Origin: Mactromeris polynyma
Taxonomy: Eukaryota; Mollusca; Bivalvia; Venerida; Mactridae
Assembly (NCBI GenBank): GCA_032209605.1
Contig: JASFXZ010000033.1
Span: 2,448,001-2,512,000 of the forward strand
Direction: 5' to 3'
DNA: 64,000 nt
The notes beneath the pieces were generated by a model. It made no database searches. It was not told the origin of the DNA and was given only the letters and a program-made list of their open reading frames with translations. Made by a program: the position numbers and the translations under genes. This document shows, in pieces, positions 32,721-43,814 of this stretch (position 1 is the stretch's first letter; each line of letters opens with the position of its first letter).

Positions 32721-33945
32721 CTATGCATTTAACCCAGTGTTTATCTTGGAGGTAACAGTCTTCTTAATTCCAGTGTCAATCTTTGATTTTATAATTGTCT
32801 TGACGGCTTCTGTTCTCGGTTGAATCAATGGTTGTCTAGAGTTTGTTTTAGAATTCCCAACACTGCGTCGAGTGTCTACTTTAGGTAGAGATACAGCTTT
32901 TCTTCCAGTATCTATTTTGGATTGAGCCACATTCCTTCCTGTATACATTTGAGATTGTACCAGTTTTCTACCGGTGTCTATTTTCGAAGGAAGCACTTTT
33001 CTTTCAGTATTGAATTTTGACCCACTTGCTCCTCTTCCAGTGTCAACTTTAGATCGCGCAGATTTTCCAACATTGTCAATTTTAGACTGCACATTCTTTC
33101 TTCCAGTGTCTACTGGTTTTCTTTTGATGTTCAAATTTGGCTGAGCCGCATTGCGACCCGTGGGTATCCTGCTTGCAAACGATTTGCTTTCGTTCTCTTT
33201 CTGAATTGACAGATTCGTTTCGACTTTCCTGTCATTCCCAAATGACATTACCCGTAACCCACTGCATGCTGCTGGTGTTTTAGCACGGTTTTGTTCAATT
33301 CTGATTTCAAGATTTGACGTGAGCTCCTTTGTATCATCTCCAACATGTGAGATGTTTTCACTGGCTTTTGAATTACTATCTGTTCCATCACCACGTGACA
33401 GGTTTATATAACCAATATCCTTCAATTTGTTTTCCTTTTCACAAGATTTTGTGAATTCCTCCTTTAACATAGCTATTTCCATTTCCCTTTTAAGCCTTCT
33501 TCTTGTTGGCTTCAGTAACTTTCTTCGATATTTTGGATCAAGTAATTCATTTTCGAGTATTTTCGTATCAACAAGCATTGCTGAATTAGTCGTCGATATT
33601 TCAAATCGGTCGCCATCTCTACAGCCACTGTTTTCTAGTTGAACACAAGGTTTTGGAATGTTTGTAGGTTTCAAACGAGCTCCCGGAAGGCGAACTATTT
33701 GTAATGCTGATAATAAGTGTAGAACACAACAGCTGCCCATATTAATTTCATCAGCGACATTTTCTGAATCAACTTGTTTGAGCAATTCTGACTCATGTAT
33801 TTGCTTGCTTATATCGTCATCGCTTTCTACATACAGTGGTTTAGGTTCGAGTCTGGTCATATCAACGTTTTCCAACTCACTTACTTCGTCCTCTTCAGTT
33901 GTTTCATTTTCTTCTTCTGATTCTTTAGGCTTTGCTTCAGGTTTT
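32721..33945 (-). CDS. Exon D3 (third copy, extended)
   Basis: Acceptor TTTCTTTACAG precedes AAAACCTGAAGC. D3 starts with about 60 residues not in D1/D2 (acidic, EEENETTEEDEVSELENVD), then matches D1/D2 from SELLKQVDSENV through to NLEIR. It then continues with IEQNRAKTPAACSG and about 180 residues of basic repeats built on K(I/V)DTGRK. The intron just upstream is homologous to those upstream of D1 and D2. The exon is open to TAG at 32721-32723. It may represent the original long terminal exon, with D1 and D2 being duplicates of its first part. Confidence 0.6.
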
Positions 33946-36900
33946 CTGTAAAGAAATGAGAAGCATTTTGTGACATGCGGGAAGTGTCTTATATGATGCT
34001 GGTGTTTTAGCACGGTTTTGTTCAAAACAGAGAAAATAAGTTGCTACTGGGAACGCCACATACATAAGACAGTGCCACCTAACACAGACCTCCGGAAAAA
34101 CAACAATCCATAAAACATAAGGCATTTGAGAAGGTTGAAGGGTACATACATAAGAAGGGAACAGGGGCGCAAGAATTGGCATGGCCGACCATATGATACG
34201 GATAACTAGGAGAATCAAAGAGGACACACAGTGGGGGGGGGGGCTTAATTGGTGGAAAAGATCACAGGACAAGTCAAGACGGCTGGCAAGAATAGACCGA
34301 AACTGGGGAGAAAATAGCATGAAAACTATATAAAGGGAAATAATTGCACATGGGGGGAGAGAAATTAAACATACATTTAAAACACAATAAGAAATAATAA
34401 CCATACATCGATATACAGCCTTTGAACTGTCAGTAAAATACTGGGGGTTTAAATCGATTTAACAGTTAGCTATCCTCATATTGAATCGCCAAATGGTCAT
34501 TCATTTCTAACATATTTGTTTATACACAATCCGACTTATTGAATTAATCCATAAAAACCAACAACCATTATTCACCTTAAATAATGGTAATGTGTAGATA
34601 AGATAGAAATTGTCGCAGTCGTTTAATGACGTAATGGTGTATGTATGCCTGAAATGACGTCAAAATAGAAACGGACGCTGGTAAAATGAAGCTGGAAGGA
34701 CGGGTTAAGTTGGTACGGTGAAACACTTCGGATCGAAGAGGTGTAAGGACAATATCTATCGGAATGGGGAAGAAAGGTATTGTCTAACTGACAGTCAAAA
34801 AAAACATGGAGAATAGCAAGGGACAACAAGGAAGGAAGGGACTGAATGGATGGAATTAACCATTGGGCAAACTAAGACAGCCAGTGGCCATGGCCTGAAT
34901 ATTGAGACAATTATATTATATCAAGTAAGAAAACTGCATATGGGGAAGGGGAACTTAAAATACATCCAAAACATACGACGAAATAATAACTACATGGACA
35001 TCTTCAGCCTTGGAACTGTCAGTATAAATACTGGGAGTCTGAATCGATTTAACAGCTAGCAAACCTAACTTAATCAATATACGGTCATCGATTTCCAAAT
35101 ATATATATACATAAAGTAGGCTGTAACTAATCATTAAAATCAATTAACTATTACGTACATAACAACAGACACACTGTGTATAATTCAGCACGAATACACA
35201 AGCAGTCTTATACTGACCTTGCTCCAAGTAACTAAATTATTAATATCAGAATGTGACAAAACACATAAAATATCAAATCAATAACCTCATGCAAAGTCAA
35301 CAGGAAACAGGAAAATGAAGTTAATAATTAAACAAATCTTAATTAATAGTGATAGGGAAATGGAATTTAAAATAAAGACAAATATAAATAAAAATTAAAA
35401 TATATCTAATAAGAACACTAAAACAAAAATACGACTTTACCCAATATGTCTGATTTCAAGATTTGACGTGAGCTCCTTTGTATCATCTCCAACATGTAAG
35501 ATGTTTTCACTGGCTTTTGAATTACTATCTGTTACATCACCACGTGACAGGTTTGTATAACCAACATCATTAAATTTGGTTTCCTTTTGACAAGATTTTG
35601 TGAATTCCTCCTTTAACATAGCTATTTCCATTTCCCTCTTTAGCCTTGTTCTTGTAGGCTTCAGTAACTTTCTTCGATATTTTGGATCAAGTAATTCATT
35701 TTCGAGTATTTTCGTATCAACAAGCATTGCTGAATTAGTCGTCGATATTTCAAATCGGTCGCCATCTCTACAGCCACTGTTATCTAGTTGAACACAAGGT
35801 TTTGGAATGTTTGTAGGTTTCAAACGAGCTCCTGGTAGGCGAACTCTTTTTAATGCTGATAATACGTGTGGTACACAACATCTGTCCATATTAATTTCTT
35901 CGGCGACATTTTCCAAATCAATATCTTTGAGCAATTCTGATTGAGCAATTTCTTTCTGTTGCAATAATGCTTCAACCTTGCTGTAAAGAAATAAGAAACA
36001 TTTGTGATTTGCTGGTTGTGTCTTATATGTGTGTCTCCAATCACGTCGAGGTTGAAATGCGAAATAAACAATACCAACACCAAACCTTAAGCCAGTTCAT
36101 AATTTATAGCAATCATAAAGTCAAGCTGGAAGCTACTGGCAGGAGTGAAGTGCTGAGCGCTAAAGCAAAAACCAGAATAGGATTCTGGAACGTACGTACT
36201 ATGTATGAAACTGGGAAACTTGCACAGGTCACATCTGAACTGAGGCGATATAACTTGCACATATTGGGAGTTAGTGAACGTAGATGGACAGGTTCTGGTA
36301 AAATAAAGACAGACACAGGAGAAACAGTTCTTTACTCAGACAGAGATGACAAACATCAGTTTGAAGGAGTAGCCATCATCCTCAAGAAAGGCACTGAGAA
36401 TGGAAACCTGTTAAAAGTAGATTGATAACAGCAAAATTGAAAGGAGTGCACACCAACATGACTCTTATACAATGCTATGCACCAACAAATGCAATGATGA
36501 AGCTTTAAAAGACACCTTTTATGAACAACTTCAAGAGAAGTGAGATTGGTACCACGTCACGATCTTCAGGTGGTGATGGGCAATTTGAATGCCAAAGTGG
36601 GAAACAGCAACACTGATATGGACAGAATAATAGGAAAACATGGATGTGGTACTATAAATGATAATGGAGAAAGACTGGTATAATTATGTGCAGCTTACAA
36701 CTTGGTAGTAGGAGGAACACTCTTTCCACATCAAGATATACATAAACTAACATGGTGTTCTCCGAATTGAAGGGATAAGAATCAGATTGACCACCTTATG
36801 ATAAATGGTACTTGAAGGCGTTCATTAATAGATGTTAAAGTCAAGAGGGGAGCAGATGTTGGAAGTGACCACCACCTTGTTACTGCAAATATTAAGATGA

Positions 36901-39900
36901 AACTGAGGAGTACAGGACGTAAAACACTTGTCCCTAAACGCTATGACATCGAACAATTACAAGATCATAAAGTAAAGAATGCATTCATCCTTCAATTGAA
37001 GAATAAGTTTCAAGCTCTAACAGATAATCCTGACATGATCGCAGCAGAAACAACAGAAGTCAACTCAAAATGGGATCAAATAAGAACAATATATGAAACA
37101 ACTAGCGAGGACTGTCTGGGTTTTAAACGTGGTAAAAAGATAAAGAAATGGATAACACCAGGTACTTGGAAGGTTATAGAAGAAAGACGTCATATGAACA
37201 AGAAGATACTAGATACAAAATCTGAAAGGCTACAAGAAAGACACAAAGCAAGCTATAGAGTACTAGACAAAAATGTTAAGCGAATGGCTAGAGCAGATAA
37301 AAGAGCTTACATGGAAGACCTTGCTAGACAAGCAGAAGAAGCAGCAGAAAAGGGCGAACAGGGAAACAAATATAAAATTACAAGACAAATCTGTGGCAAA
37401 TTTCATAGCACTAACGATGTCCCTATAAAAGACAAAAATGGAAGGCTATTGACAACAGAAAAGGAGCAAAAAGCCAGATGGGCAGAGCACTTCAAAGAAG
37501 TACTTAACAGACCACCTCCAGATGACGAAGCAATAATAATTGAAGCAGTTCAAGATTAAGAAATAAGTATTTACTTACCAGACAGACAGGAAATAATAAC
37601 AGCAATAAAATTGTTAAAAAATGGAAAATCACCAGGGCAGGATAATCTTAATGCAGAACTTTTCAAAGCTAACCCAGAACTTGCAGCTGAAATTCTTCAA
37701 CCACTATTTACATCAATATGGGAAGGAAAAATAATACCTGACGATTGGACCAAAGGCATAATAATAAAGTTAGCCAAGAAGGGAGCCCTTAGTGAATGCA
37801 ACAACTGGCGAGGTATTACCCTCTTGTCAATTCCAAGTAAAATCATGGCCAAAATTATTATCCAAAGAATAATTGATGCAATTGATAAACAGCTAAGAGA
37901 GGAGCAAGCAGGATTTCGTAAAGGTAGAGGATGCATTGATCAAATATTTGCTTTACGTAACATCATCGAACAATGTACAGAATGGCAAAGGCAGCTTTAC
38001 ATCAACTTTGTGGATTTCCAGAAAGCTTTTGACAGCATCAACAGAAAGAGCTTGTGGCGAATACTTAGAGCATATGGAATTCCAAAAGAAATAGTCGAGC
38101 TTGTCAAAAGTTTCTACAACAATATCACTTGCAGTGTAGGACATAGCGACATCTGGTTTGAGGTAAAAACAAGAGTTACACAAGGATGTGTGATGTCTGC
38201 TCTTCTTTTCAATTTGGTCATCGACTGGGTAATGCGAAAAACAACAGAAGATGCTCCAAGAGGAATAAGATGGAACATTTCATCAACATTAGAAGATCTT
38301 GATTTTGCTGACGATCTTGCTCTTTTATCACATACCCATCACCATTTACAAGAGAAGACGAACCGCCTTAATAACTTTGCCAGCCAGACAAAAACAGAAG
38401 TCATGACCCTTAACATCACTAACCCTATACAAGTTGATGGAAAAGATCTTCCCATCACAGAAACATTTACATACCTGGGAAGTACAGTAAGAAACGATGG
38501 AGGCGCAGGAAATGACATCATGAACTATTAAACAAAGCCAGAAATATATTTAGATCACTTAACAATGTATGGAAATCATCTCAGTACAGTAAGCGAACCA
38601 AACTAAAACTGTACCAGAGATGCGTACTATCTACACTGTTATATGGATCAGAATGCTGGAGGATGACAGAAAAAGACCTAAACAAACTGTCAGTTTTTCA
38701 TACCAAAAGCTTAAGAAGAATCCTGCGCATTTTCTGGCCAAACAAAATATCTAATGAAGACCTACTAAGACAGTGTAGTCAAGATAGTATGGCTACAGTA
38801 TTAATCAGAAGGCGTTGGAGATGGATTGGACATGTGATTAGAAGAGATATAAATTCCATCACTAGAACAGTATAACATTGGACTCCAGAAGGAAGACGCA
38901 AACGTGTAAGACCAAAAAACACATGGCGGCGTACTGTAGAAGGAGAACTGAAGACCATGCATAACACCTGGGGAACAGTAGAAAAGATGGCCAAAGACAG
39001 ACAGAAATGGAGAACCTTTGTTGCTGCCCTACATGCCAATGGCATACCGGGCAGTAAGAAGTAAGTAATATACTAAATATTGTATGAAACTGTATCAAGA
39101 TAGAAATTGTCGCTGTCGTTCAATGACGTAATGGTGTATGTTGCATGAAATGACGTCAAAATAGAAACGGACGCTGGTAAAATGAAGCTGGAAGGAAGGG
39201 TTAAGTTGGTACGGTGAAACATTTCGGACCGAGGAGGTGTAAGGATAATATCTATCGGAATGGGGAAGAAAGGTATTGTCTAACTGACAGTCAAAACAAC
39301 CATGGAGAATTGCAAGGGACAACAAGGAAGGAAGGGACTGAATGGATGGAATTAACCATTGGGCAAACTAAGACAGCCAGTGGCCATGGCCTGAATATTG
39401 AGACAATAATATTATATCAAGTAAGAAAACTGCATATGGGGAAGGGGAACTTAAAATACATCCAAAACATACGACGAAATAATAACCACATGGACATCTT
39501 CAGCCTTGGAACTGTCAGTATAAATACTGGGGGTTTGAATCGATTTAACAGCTAGCAAACCTAACTTAATCAATGTACGGTCATCGATTTCCAATATATA
39601 TATATACATAAATTGACTAAGTAGGCTGTAACTAATCATTAAAATCAATTAACTATTACATACATAACAACAGACACACTGTGTATAATACAGCACGAAT
39701 ACACAAGCAGTCTTATACTGACCTTGCTCCAAGTAACTAAATTATTAATATCAGAATGTGAAAAAACACAAAATATCAAATCAATAACCTCATGCAAAGT
39801 CAACAGGAAAATGAAGTTAATAATTAAACAAATCTTAATTACTAGTGATAGGGAAATGGAATTCAAAATAAAGACAAATATAAATAAAAATTAAAATATA

Positions 39901-42900
39901 TCTAATAAGAACACTAAAACAAAATACGTTACCCAATAAGTCTGATTTCAAGATTTGACGTGAGCTCCTTTGTATCATCTCCAACATGTGAGATATTTTC
40001 ACTGGCTTTTGAATTACTATCTGTTCCATCACCACGTGACAGGTTTGTATAACCAACATCCTTAAATTTGGTTTCCTTTTGACAAGATTTTGTGAATTCC
40101 TCCTTTAACATAGCTATTTCCATTTCCCTCTTTAGCCTTGTTCTTGTAGGCTTCAGTAACTTTCTTCGATATTTTGGATCAAGTAATTCATTTTCGAGTA
40201 TTTTCGTATCCACAAGCATTGCTGAATTAGTCGTCGATATTTCAAATCGGTCGCCATCTCTACAGCCACTGTTATCTAGTTGAACACAAGGTTTTGGAAT
40301 GTTTGTAGGTTTCAAACGAGCTCCTGGTAGGCGAACTCTTTGTAATGCTGATAATACGTGTGGTACACAACAGCTGTCCATATGAATTTCTTCGGCGACA
40401 TTTTGCAAATCGATATCTTTGAGCAATTCTGATTGAGCAATTTCTTTCTGTTGCAATATTGCTTCAACCTTGCTGTAAAGAAATAAGAAACATTTGTGAT
40501 TTGCTGGTTGTGTCTTATATGTGTGTCTCCAATCACGTCGAGGTTGAAATGCGAAATAAACAATACCAACTCCAAACCTTAAGACAGTTAATAATTTATA
40601 GCAATCATAAAGTCAAGCTGGAAATGTTATATACATAGCGAACAACCTCCCCATTAGCATAAAGATAAATGAAAAAATGAACATTCTGTAGATGTGCTTT
40701 TTTAGTGTTGATTTCTTTCATTGTTGTTGTTTGAAGACCACATTGTTGTTGTTCGAAGACCACATTGTAAATACGTTTATTGTGATATATTCTTGAAATA
40801 AAGATATAATTATTATTATTATAGTAATTATACGTGTAATAATATTTCTTTAGAATATTACATGTGTAGAATGTTACACATCATAAATTTACCCAAAAGT
40901 AATATACTGTATAAATTATAGTTTCGATATGGACTTCAATTACAGTATATACAACGTTTAAGCATATTGAATTAAAGATGTATGATAAAAAGTACAACAG
41001 TAATACAAAGCAGTAAATGAAATTATGATTATAATTAGCAACAGTGGTAAGAACTTCTGAGCATTTTTTAAATAAATAAACCAAGATAACTTACCTAGAC
41101 TCTAGTGCAGTCAGTGTTTCAATCAGTGCGTCTAAATGTTTTATATGGTCACGATACATAGCGAATTCCGATTGAATTTTTTCCCACTCATTCGGGGATG
41201 TACCTGAAAGCAAAACATAATTTCATTGAAATCAAAATAAATAAAAAAGGCCGAACAAAATTAAATACATGTACATTAACTGTTTTGTTTGGTTTCTTAA
41301 TCCTAATAGTTTTGATACTGATTGTGTCCCCTCACTACCTGTGCCCCCTGATTCGTTTGTTGTTGTCTTTGCTTATAATGCAATTTGTGCCTCCACAATT
41401 TGTCTAGATCTGTCTAGGCAAGTTCTGATTTGTGAATGTTCCTCCCTGTGTGTGCTTCCCCGCTTTGTTTAGATCTGTCTAGGCAAGTTCTGATTTGTGA
41501 ATGTTCCTCCCTGTGTGAGCTTCCCGCTTTGTTTAGATCTGTCTAGGCAAGTTCTGATTTGTGAATGTTCCTCCCTGTGTGAGCTTCCCCGCTTTGTTTA
41601 GATCTGTCTAGGCAAGTTCTGATTTGTGAATGTTCCTCCCTGTGTGAGTTTCCCCGCTTTGTCTAGATCTGTCTAGGCAAGTTCTGATTTGTGAATGTTC
41701 CTCCCTGTGTGAGCTTCCCCGCTTTGTCTAGATCTGTCTAGGCAAGTTCTGATTTGTGAATGTTCCTCCCTGTGTGAGCTTCCCCGCTTTGTCTAGATCT
41801 GTCTAGGCAAGTTCTGATTTGTGAATGTTCCTCCCTGTGTGAGCTTCCCCGCTTTGTCTAGATCTGTCTAGGCAAGTTCTGATTTGTGAATGTTCCTCCC
41901 TGTGTGAGCTTCCCCGCTTTGTTTAGATCTGTCTAGGCAAGTTCTGATTTGTGAATGTTCTTCCCTGTGTGAGCTTCCCCGCTTTGTTTAGATCTGTCTA
42001 GGCAAGTTCTGATTTGTGAATGTTCCTCCCTGTGTGAGCTTCCCCGCTTTGTTTAGATCTGTCTAGGCAAGTTCTGATTTGTGAATGTTCCTCCCTGTGT
42101 GAGCTTCCCCGCTTTGTTTAGATCTGCCTACGGAAGTTCTGATTTGTGAATGTGTCTCGTCCTGTGTGTGTGCTGTCCCGCTTTGTCTAGATCTGTCTTG
42201 GGATTTTTTAATATGGCCTTCGATACCCCACCTTTCGTTAATTTGTATAAGTGTGTAATTTTGCGACTTGTAGTTCATGCAATATGATAGTTTCGATCTC
42301 AGGAAGTCTTTCAATTGGTCTGACCCGTATTAGAATCAAGTTCAAACTTACAATTAAATGTGTGTATTAAAGCGACTCACTGAGACAATTTGTGGGAAAT
42401 CTCCATTCTATTTGAATTAAGCTTAAGACCGTGTCGTGAATACATATTTCAAATGATGGACAAATTGAGTTAAAAGTTTTAACTTAAAACATTTTGGTGA
42501 CTTGAATTTGGAGAAACGCTGAAAACGAAATGTGTGTTGACTATGTAGAGAACAGTTATCCCAAGATGCGAAAACATGTTTATTTGAACAGAAAAGTAGA
42601 GTAGGTGTTGCAAATAATGCAATTCAAGTATGTCAATGAAGTTAGTATCAACAATTATTCAGGTGTCAATAAAATATAGTTCATGTCTTTGTTTAAAGCT
42701 GCATAAAGAAAAAAATGCCAATTTTATTACTTAGAAAATGTTATAGCGCAAAGGTGCATAATTATGTTAAATAGAAAGTAATACTTTGTTGATGCCCATA
42801 CACACAAAACCAAACAAGAGTTACCTACCTTGACATACGGTTTCTGCTGATGGTATTTTGAGAACATCTACGGGTCTAGTTCGTCTGTGGATCACACATT

Positions 42901-43589
42901 TAACAGGGAATGGGAAATCCTTCTGGTTTAGTTTGGAACGCTTGACTTTAATACCACCATTACCAATAACGGTATTGCCAGTTGTATGATGGATATTTTC
43001 TCCATCAGCGAGGGTCAACGTGTTTGTGATACCGGGACCGCCTACTAGAGCAATGGTGCTTGTCTGAGTACTGTCTGAAAAATTAATACAACTCCAAACA
43101 TGAAATACGAAACTGTGAACTAAAGACATTGCACTTTCTAAGGAAAGTCATATTAGCTATGAAACACACTTTGGGTTTGAACTTTGTATTGTTAGCTTAT
43201 TAATTCATATAAGAAAGCGATTTTAATGCGAAAATTATCGGATAAATCATTCGTGAGAAATTAAGTACTCTTAAAAGTCGAGTGAAAGCTTTATTTATAT
43301 TTTAGACGAGGACAAAGCATCGTTATATACATGTATGTTCACCTGTCATATCCATAATTCCGTTTGAAGTCATGTATTGATGTTGATCAGCAGCCGAGAC
43401 TGTTGTAGGTGATGATATCACGTACATATAGTCAGCTGATGATCTTAAAGTAGAACCGGTTTCTCTCTGCGGTGACAATTTACTGTCACTCCGCGGTGAC
43501 ATACCGGTCCCACTCCGCGGCGACACAGATGTGTCACTCCGCGGTGGGGTGATCTGTAAACTAGATTGTCGATTTGAGCGTCGTTTCAT
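32721..43589 (-). CDS. Unrecognised multi-exon gene with a triplicated 540-bp exon
   Basis: I do not recognise this protein. Minus-strand coding exons: A 43589-43343, B 43074-42829, C 41203-41095, D1 40472-39933, D2 35980-35441, D3 33945-32721. Phases run 1, 1, 2, 2, 2, and the sum to the TAG in D3 is exactly 968 codons. Exon A starts MKRRSNRQSSLQITPPRSD and has SPRS repeats; B holds VKRSKLNQKDFPFPVKCVIH; C encodes a short amphipathic helix (EWEKIQSEFAMYRDHIKHLD). D encodes LPGARLKPTNIPKPCVQLDN and a basic helix KYRRKLLKPTRTRLKREMEI. D3 adds 'KIDTGRK'-like basic repeats. No signal peptide or membrane segment is seen, so a nuclear or cytoskeletal protein is a guess. Exon A's ATG is four bases after a good acceptor (TTTTCTTCTATTGCAG), so a 5' exon probably lies upstream. 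Confidence 0.6.
33960..34170 (-). repeat. Dispersed repeat family R3 (copy 1) plus a D-exon junction fragment
   Basis: At 33990-34022 the minus strand reads GAACAAAACCGTGCTAAAAC then ACCAGCA, identical to the sequence following the D homology inside D3 (33297-33265). Just beyond, minus-strand ATGTTTTATGGATTGTTGTT and CCGGAGGTCTGTGTTAGG match a dispersed family with plus-strand copies at 43.82 and 55.19 kb. Confidence 0.6.
34171..34593. repeat. Diverged relative of the duplicated block
   Basis: Ends in 'AACTGTCAGTAAAATACTGG' and 'GGGTTTAAATCGATTTAACAG', the same ending as the 35.06 and 39.56 kb copies, and shares AATAATAACCA and CACATGGGG landmarks. A poly-G run of ten lies at about 34232-34241. 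No gene. Confidence 0.45.
34594..36131. repeat. Segmental duplication, copy 2 (contains exon D2)
   Basis: About 1.54 kb that matches 39094-40627 almost base for base: same order of GATAGAAATTGTCGC, GGACAACAAGGAAGGAAGGG, GACATCTTCAGCCTTGGAAC, the D exon and its upstream intron, ending at AAAGTCAAGCTGGAA. Small indels distinguish the copies (for example ATATATATACATAAA with or without TTGACTAAG). Plus-strand frames inside are not genes. Confidence 0.85.
35441..35980 (-). CDS. Exon D2 (second copy)
   Basis: 540 bp (180 codons), entered after TTTCTTTACAG and left at ATTGG|GTAAAG; symmetric phase 2-2. The protein differs from D1 at about 8 of 175 positions (for example DIDLENV against DIDLQNV; INMDRCC against IHMDSCC). 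If not spliced, the frame ends at TAA, which is part of the donor. It could be used together with D1, or as a mutually exclusive alternative. Confidence 0.65.
36132..39093 (+). mobile_element. Broken non-LTR retrotransposon (LINE) with endonuclease and reverse transcriptase
   Basis: About 2.96 kb. The first frame (to 36425) has the apurinic-endonuclease start FWNVRTMYETGKLAQVTSEL and ERRWTGSG. The RT frame carries GKSPGQDNLNAELFK, DDWTKGIIIKLAKKG, NWRGITLLS, EEQAGFRKGRGCIDQ, INFVDFQKAFDSI, VTQGCVMSALLFN and the catalytic box FADD (38304-38315; FADD rather than YADD). The 3' part has RRWRWIGHVIRRD. General order fits RTE/BovB-like elements, but I cannot fix the clade. It is dead: the endonuclease frame breaks after 36425, TAA at 37557 interrupts the link to RT, a frameshift occurs near 38530, and TAA lies at 38873. 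Confidence 0.9.
36897..38531 (+). pseudogene. Linker and reverse-transcriptase frame of the LINE (one internal stop)
   Basis: 36897-37559 and 37611-38531 are in the same frame, separated by a TAA at 37557-37559. The first part is a Lys/Arg/Glu-rich linker; the second holds RT motifs from GKSPGQD through FADD to the thumb (TYLGSTVRNDGG). After 38531 the frame must shift to continue as SLRRILRIFWPNKISNEDLL and RRWRWIGHVIRR, ending at TAA 39062-39064. Confidence 0.88.
39094..40627. repeat. Segmental duplication, copy 1 (contains exon D1)
   Basis: Partner of 34594-36131. It starts AAGATAGAAATTGTCGCTGT directly after the LINE 3' end and stops matching after GTCAAGCTGGAA, where unique intron sequence (ATGTTATATACATAGCG) follows. 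Because copy 1 continues into unique intron, it is the more likely ancestral position. Confidence 0.85.
39933..40472 (-). CDS. Exon D1 (first copy)
   Basis: 540 bp, acceptor TTTCTTTACAG|CAAGG and donor ATTGG|GTAACG, phase 2-2. Encodes QQKEIAQSELLKDIDLQNV, then LPGARLKPTNIPKPCVQLDN, FEISTTNSAMLVDTKILENE, KREMEIAMLKEEFTKSCQKE and ends NLEIRLI-G. Without splicing the frame reads GGG TAA, ending a 381-residue short form. Confidence 0.7.
40628..41094. other. Intron C-D1 remainder
   Basis: AT-rich intronic sequence with a direct repeat 'GTTGTTGTT.GAAGACCACATTG' at 40721-40767. Nothing else recognised. Confidence 0.4.
41095..41203 (-). CDS. Exon C of the exon-triplication gene
   Basis: 109 bp between TTTCAG and GTAAGT. 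It encodes SPNEWEKIQSEFAMYRDHIK then HLDALIETLTALES, which looks helical and possibly coiled. Phase 1 in, phase 2 out, matching B and any D copy. Confidence 0.65.
41402..42190. repeat. 65-bp minisatellite in the B-C intron, about 12 copies
   Basis: Unit GTTTAGATCTGTCTAGGCAA, GTTCTGATTTGTGAATGTTC, CTCCCTGTGTGAGCTTCCCC, GCTTT. Units are nearly identical apart from GTTTAG/GTCTAG; the last two units are diverged. It lies wholly in the intron, so length changes would not alter the protein. Confidence 0.95.
42191..42828. other. Remainder of the B-C intron
   Basis: AT-rich intronic sequence; nothing recognised. Confidence 0.4.
42829..43074 (-). CDS. Exon B of the exon-triplication gene
   Basis: 246 bp between TTTTTCAG and GTAGGT. 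It encodes Thr/Ile/Asn-rich sequence (TSTIALVGGPGITNTLTLAD), then VKRSKLNQKDFPFPVKCVIH and RRTRPVDVLKIPSAETVCQ. Phase 1 on both sides. Confidence 0.65.
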
Positions 43590-43593
43590 AACG
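43343..43593 (-). CDS. Exon A, presumed first coding exon
   Basis: The acceptor TTTTCTTCTATTGCAG is followed by CGTTATG. The ATG at 43589 opens a frame to ACAG|GTGAAC. The Ser/Arg-rich peptide contains three 'SPRS'-type repeats and one TPPRS, which look like proline-directed kinase sites (inference). Because the acceptor is strong, at least one non-coding or coding exon probably precedes it. Confidence 0.6.
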
Positions 43594-43814
43594 CTGCAAT
43601 AGAAGAAAACAATGTGTATCATTAATACATATCAACATCCTGTTTTTTCAATTAAACTACAATATCCTCACTATGTATTAATGTTAAACTAAGGTTATCA
43701 ATCCAAATTCATACATCGCTTTATATAGAGCAACTAATTAATGGAAAAACAAAATATCTAAACAAAGTTTCGGTCTAGTCATCGGAGTGCTGCTACTTAA
43801 ACACCAAACAGCGG
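43594..43814. other. Upstream intron or promoter region
   Basis: AT-rich; no clear promoter motif or exon. Confidence 0.3.

Noticed and set aside
32721..33300. Assigning the exon-triplication gene to CKAP2-like microtubule proteins because of VQSKI...GRK repeats
   Set aside because: The resemblance is limited to a short basic motif and could be chance; the rest of the protein shows no match I can defend.
36113..38521. Minus-strand open frames within the LINE
   Set aside because: Antisense shadows of the endonuclease and reverse-transcriptase frames.
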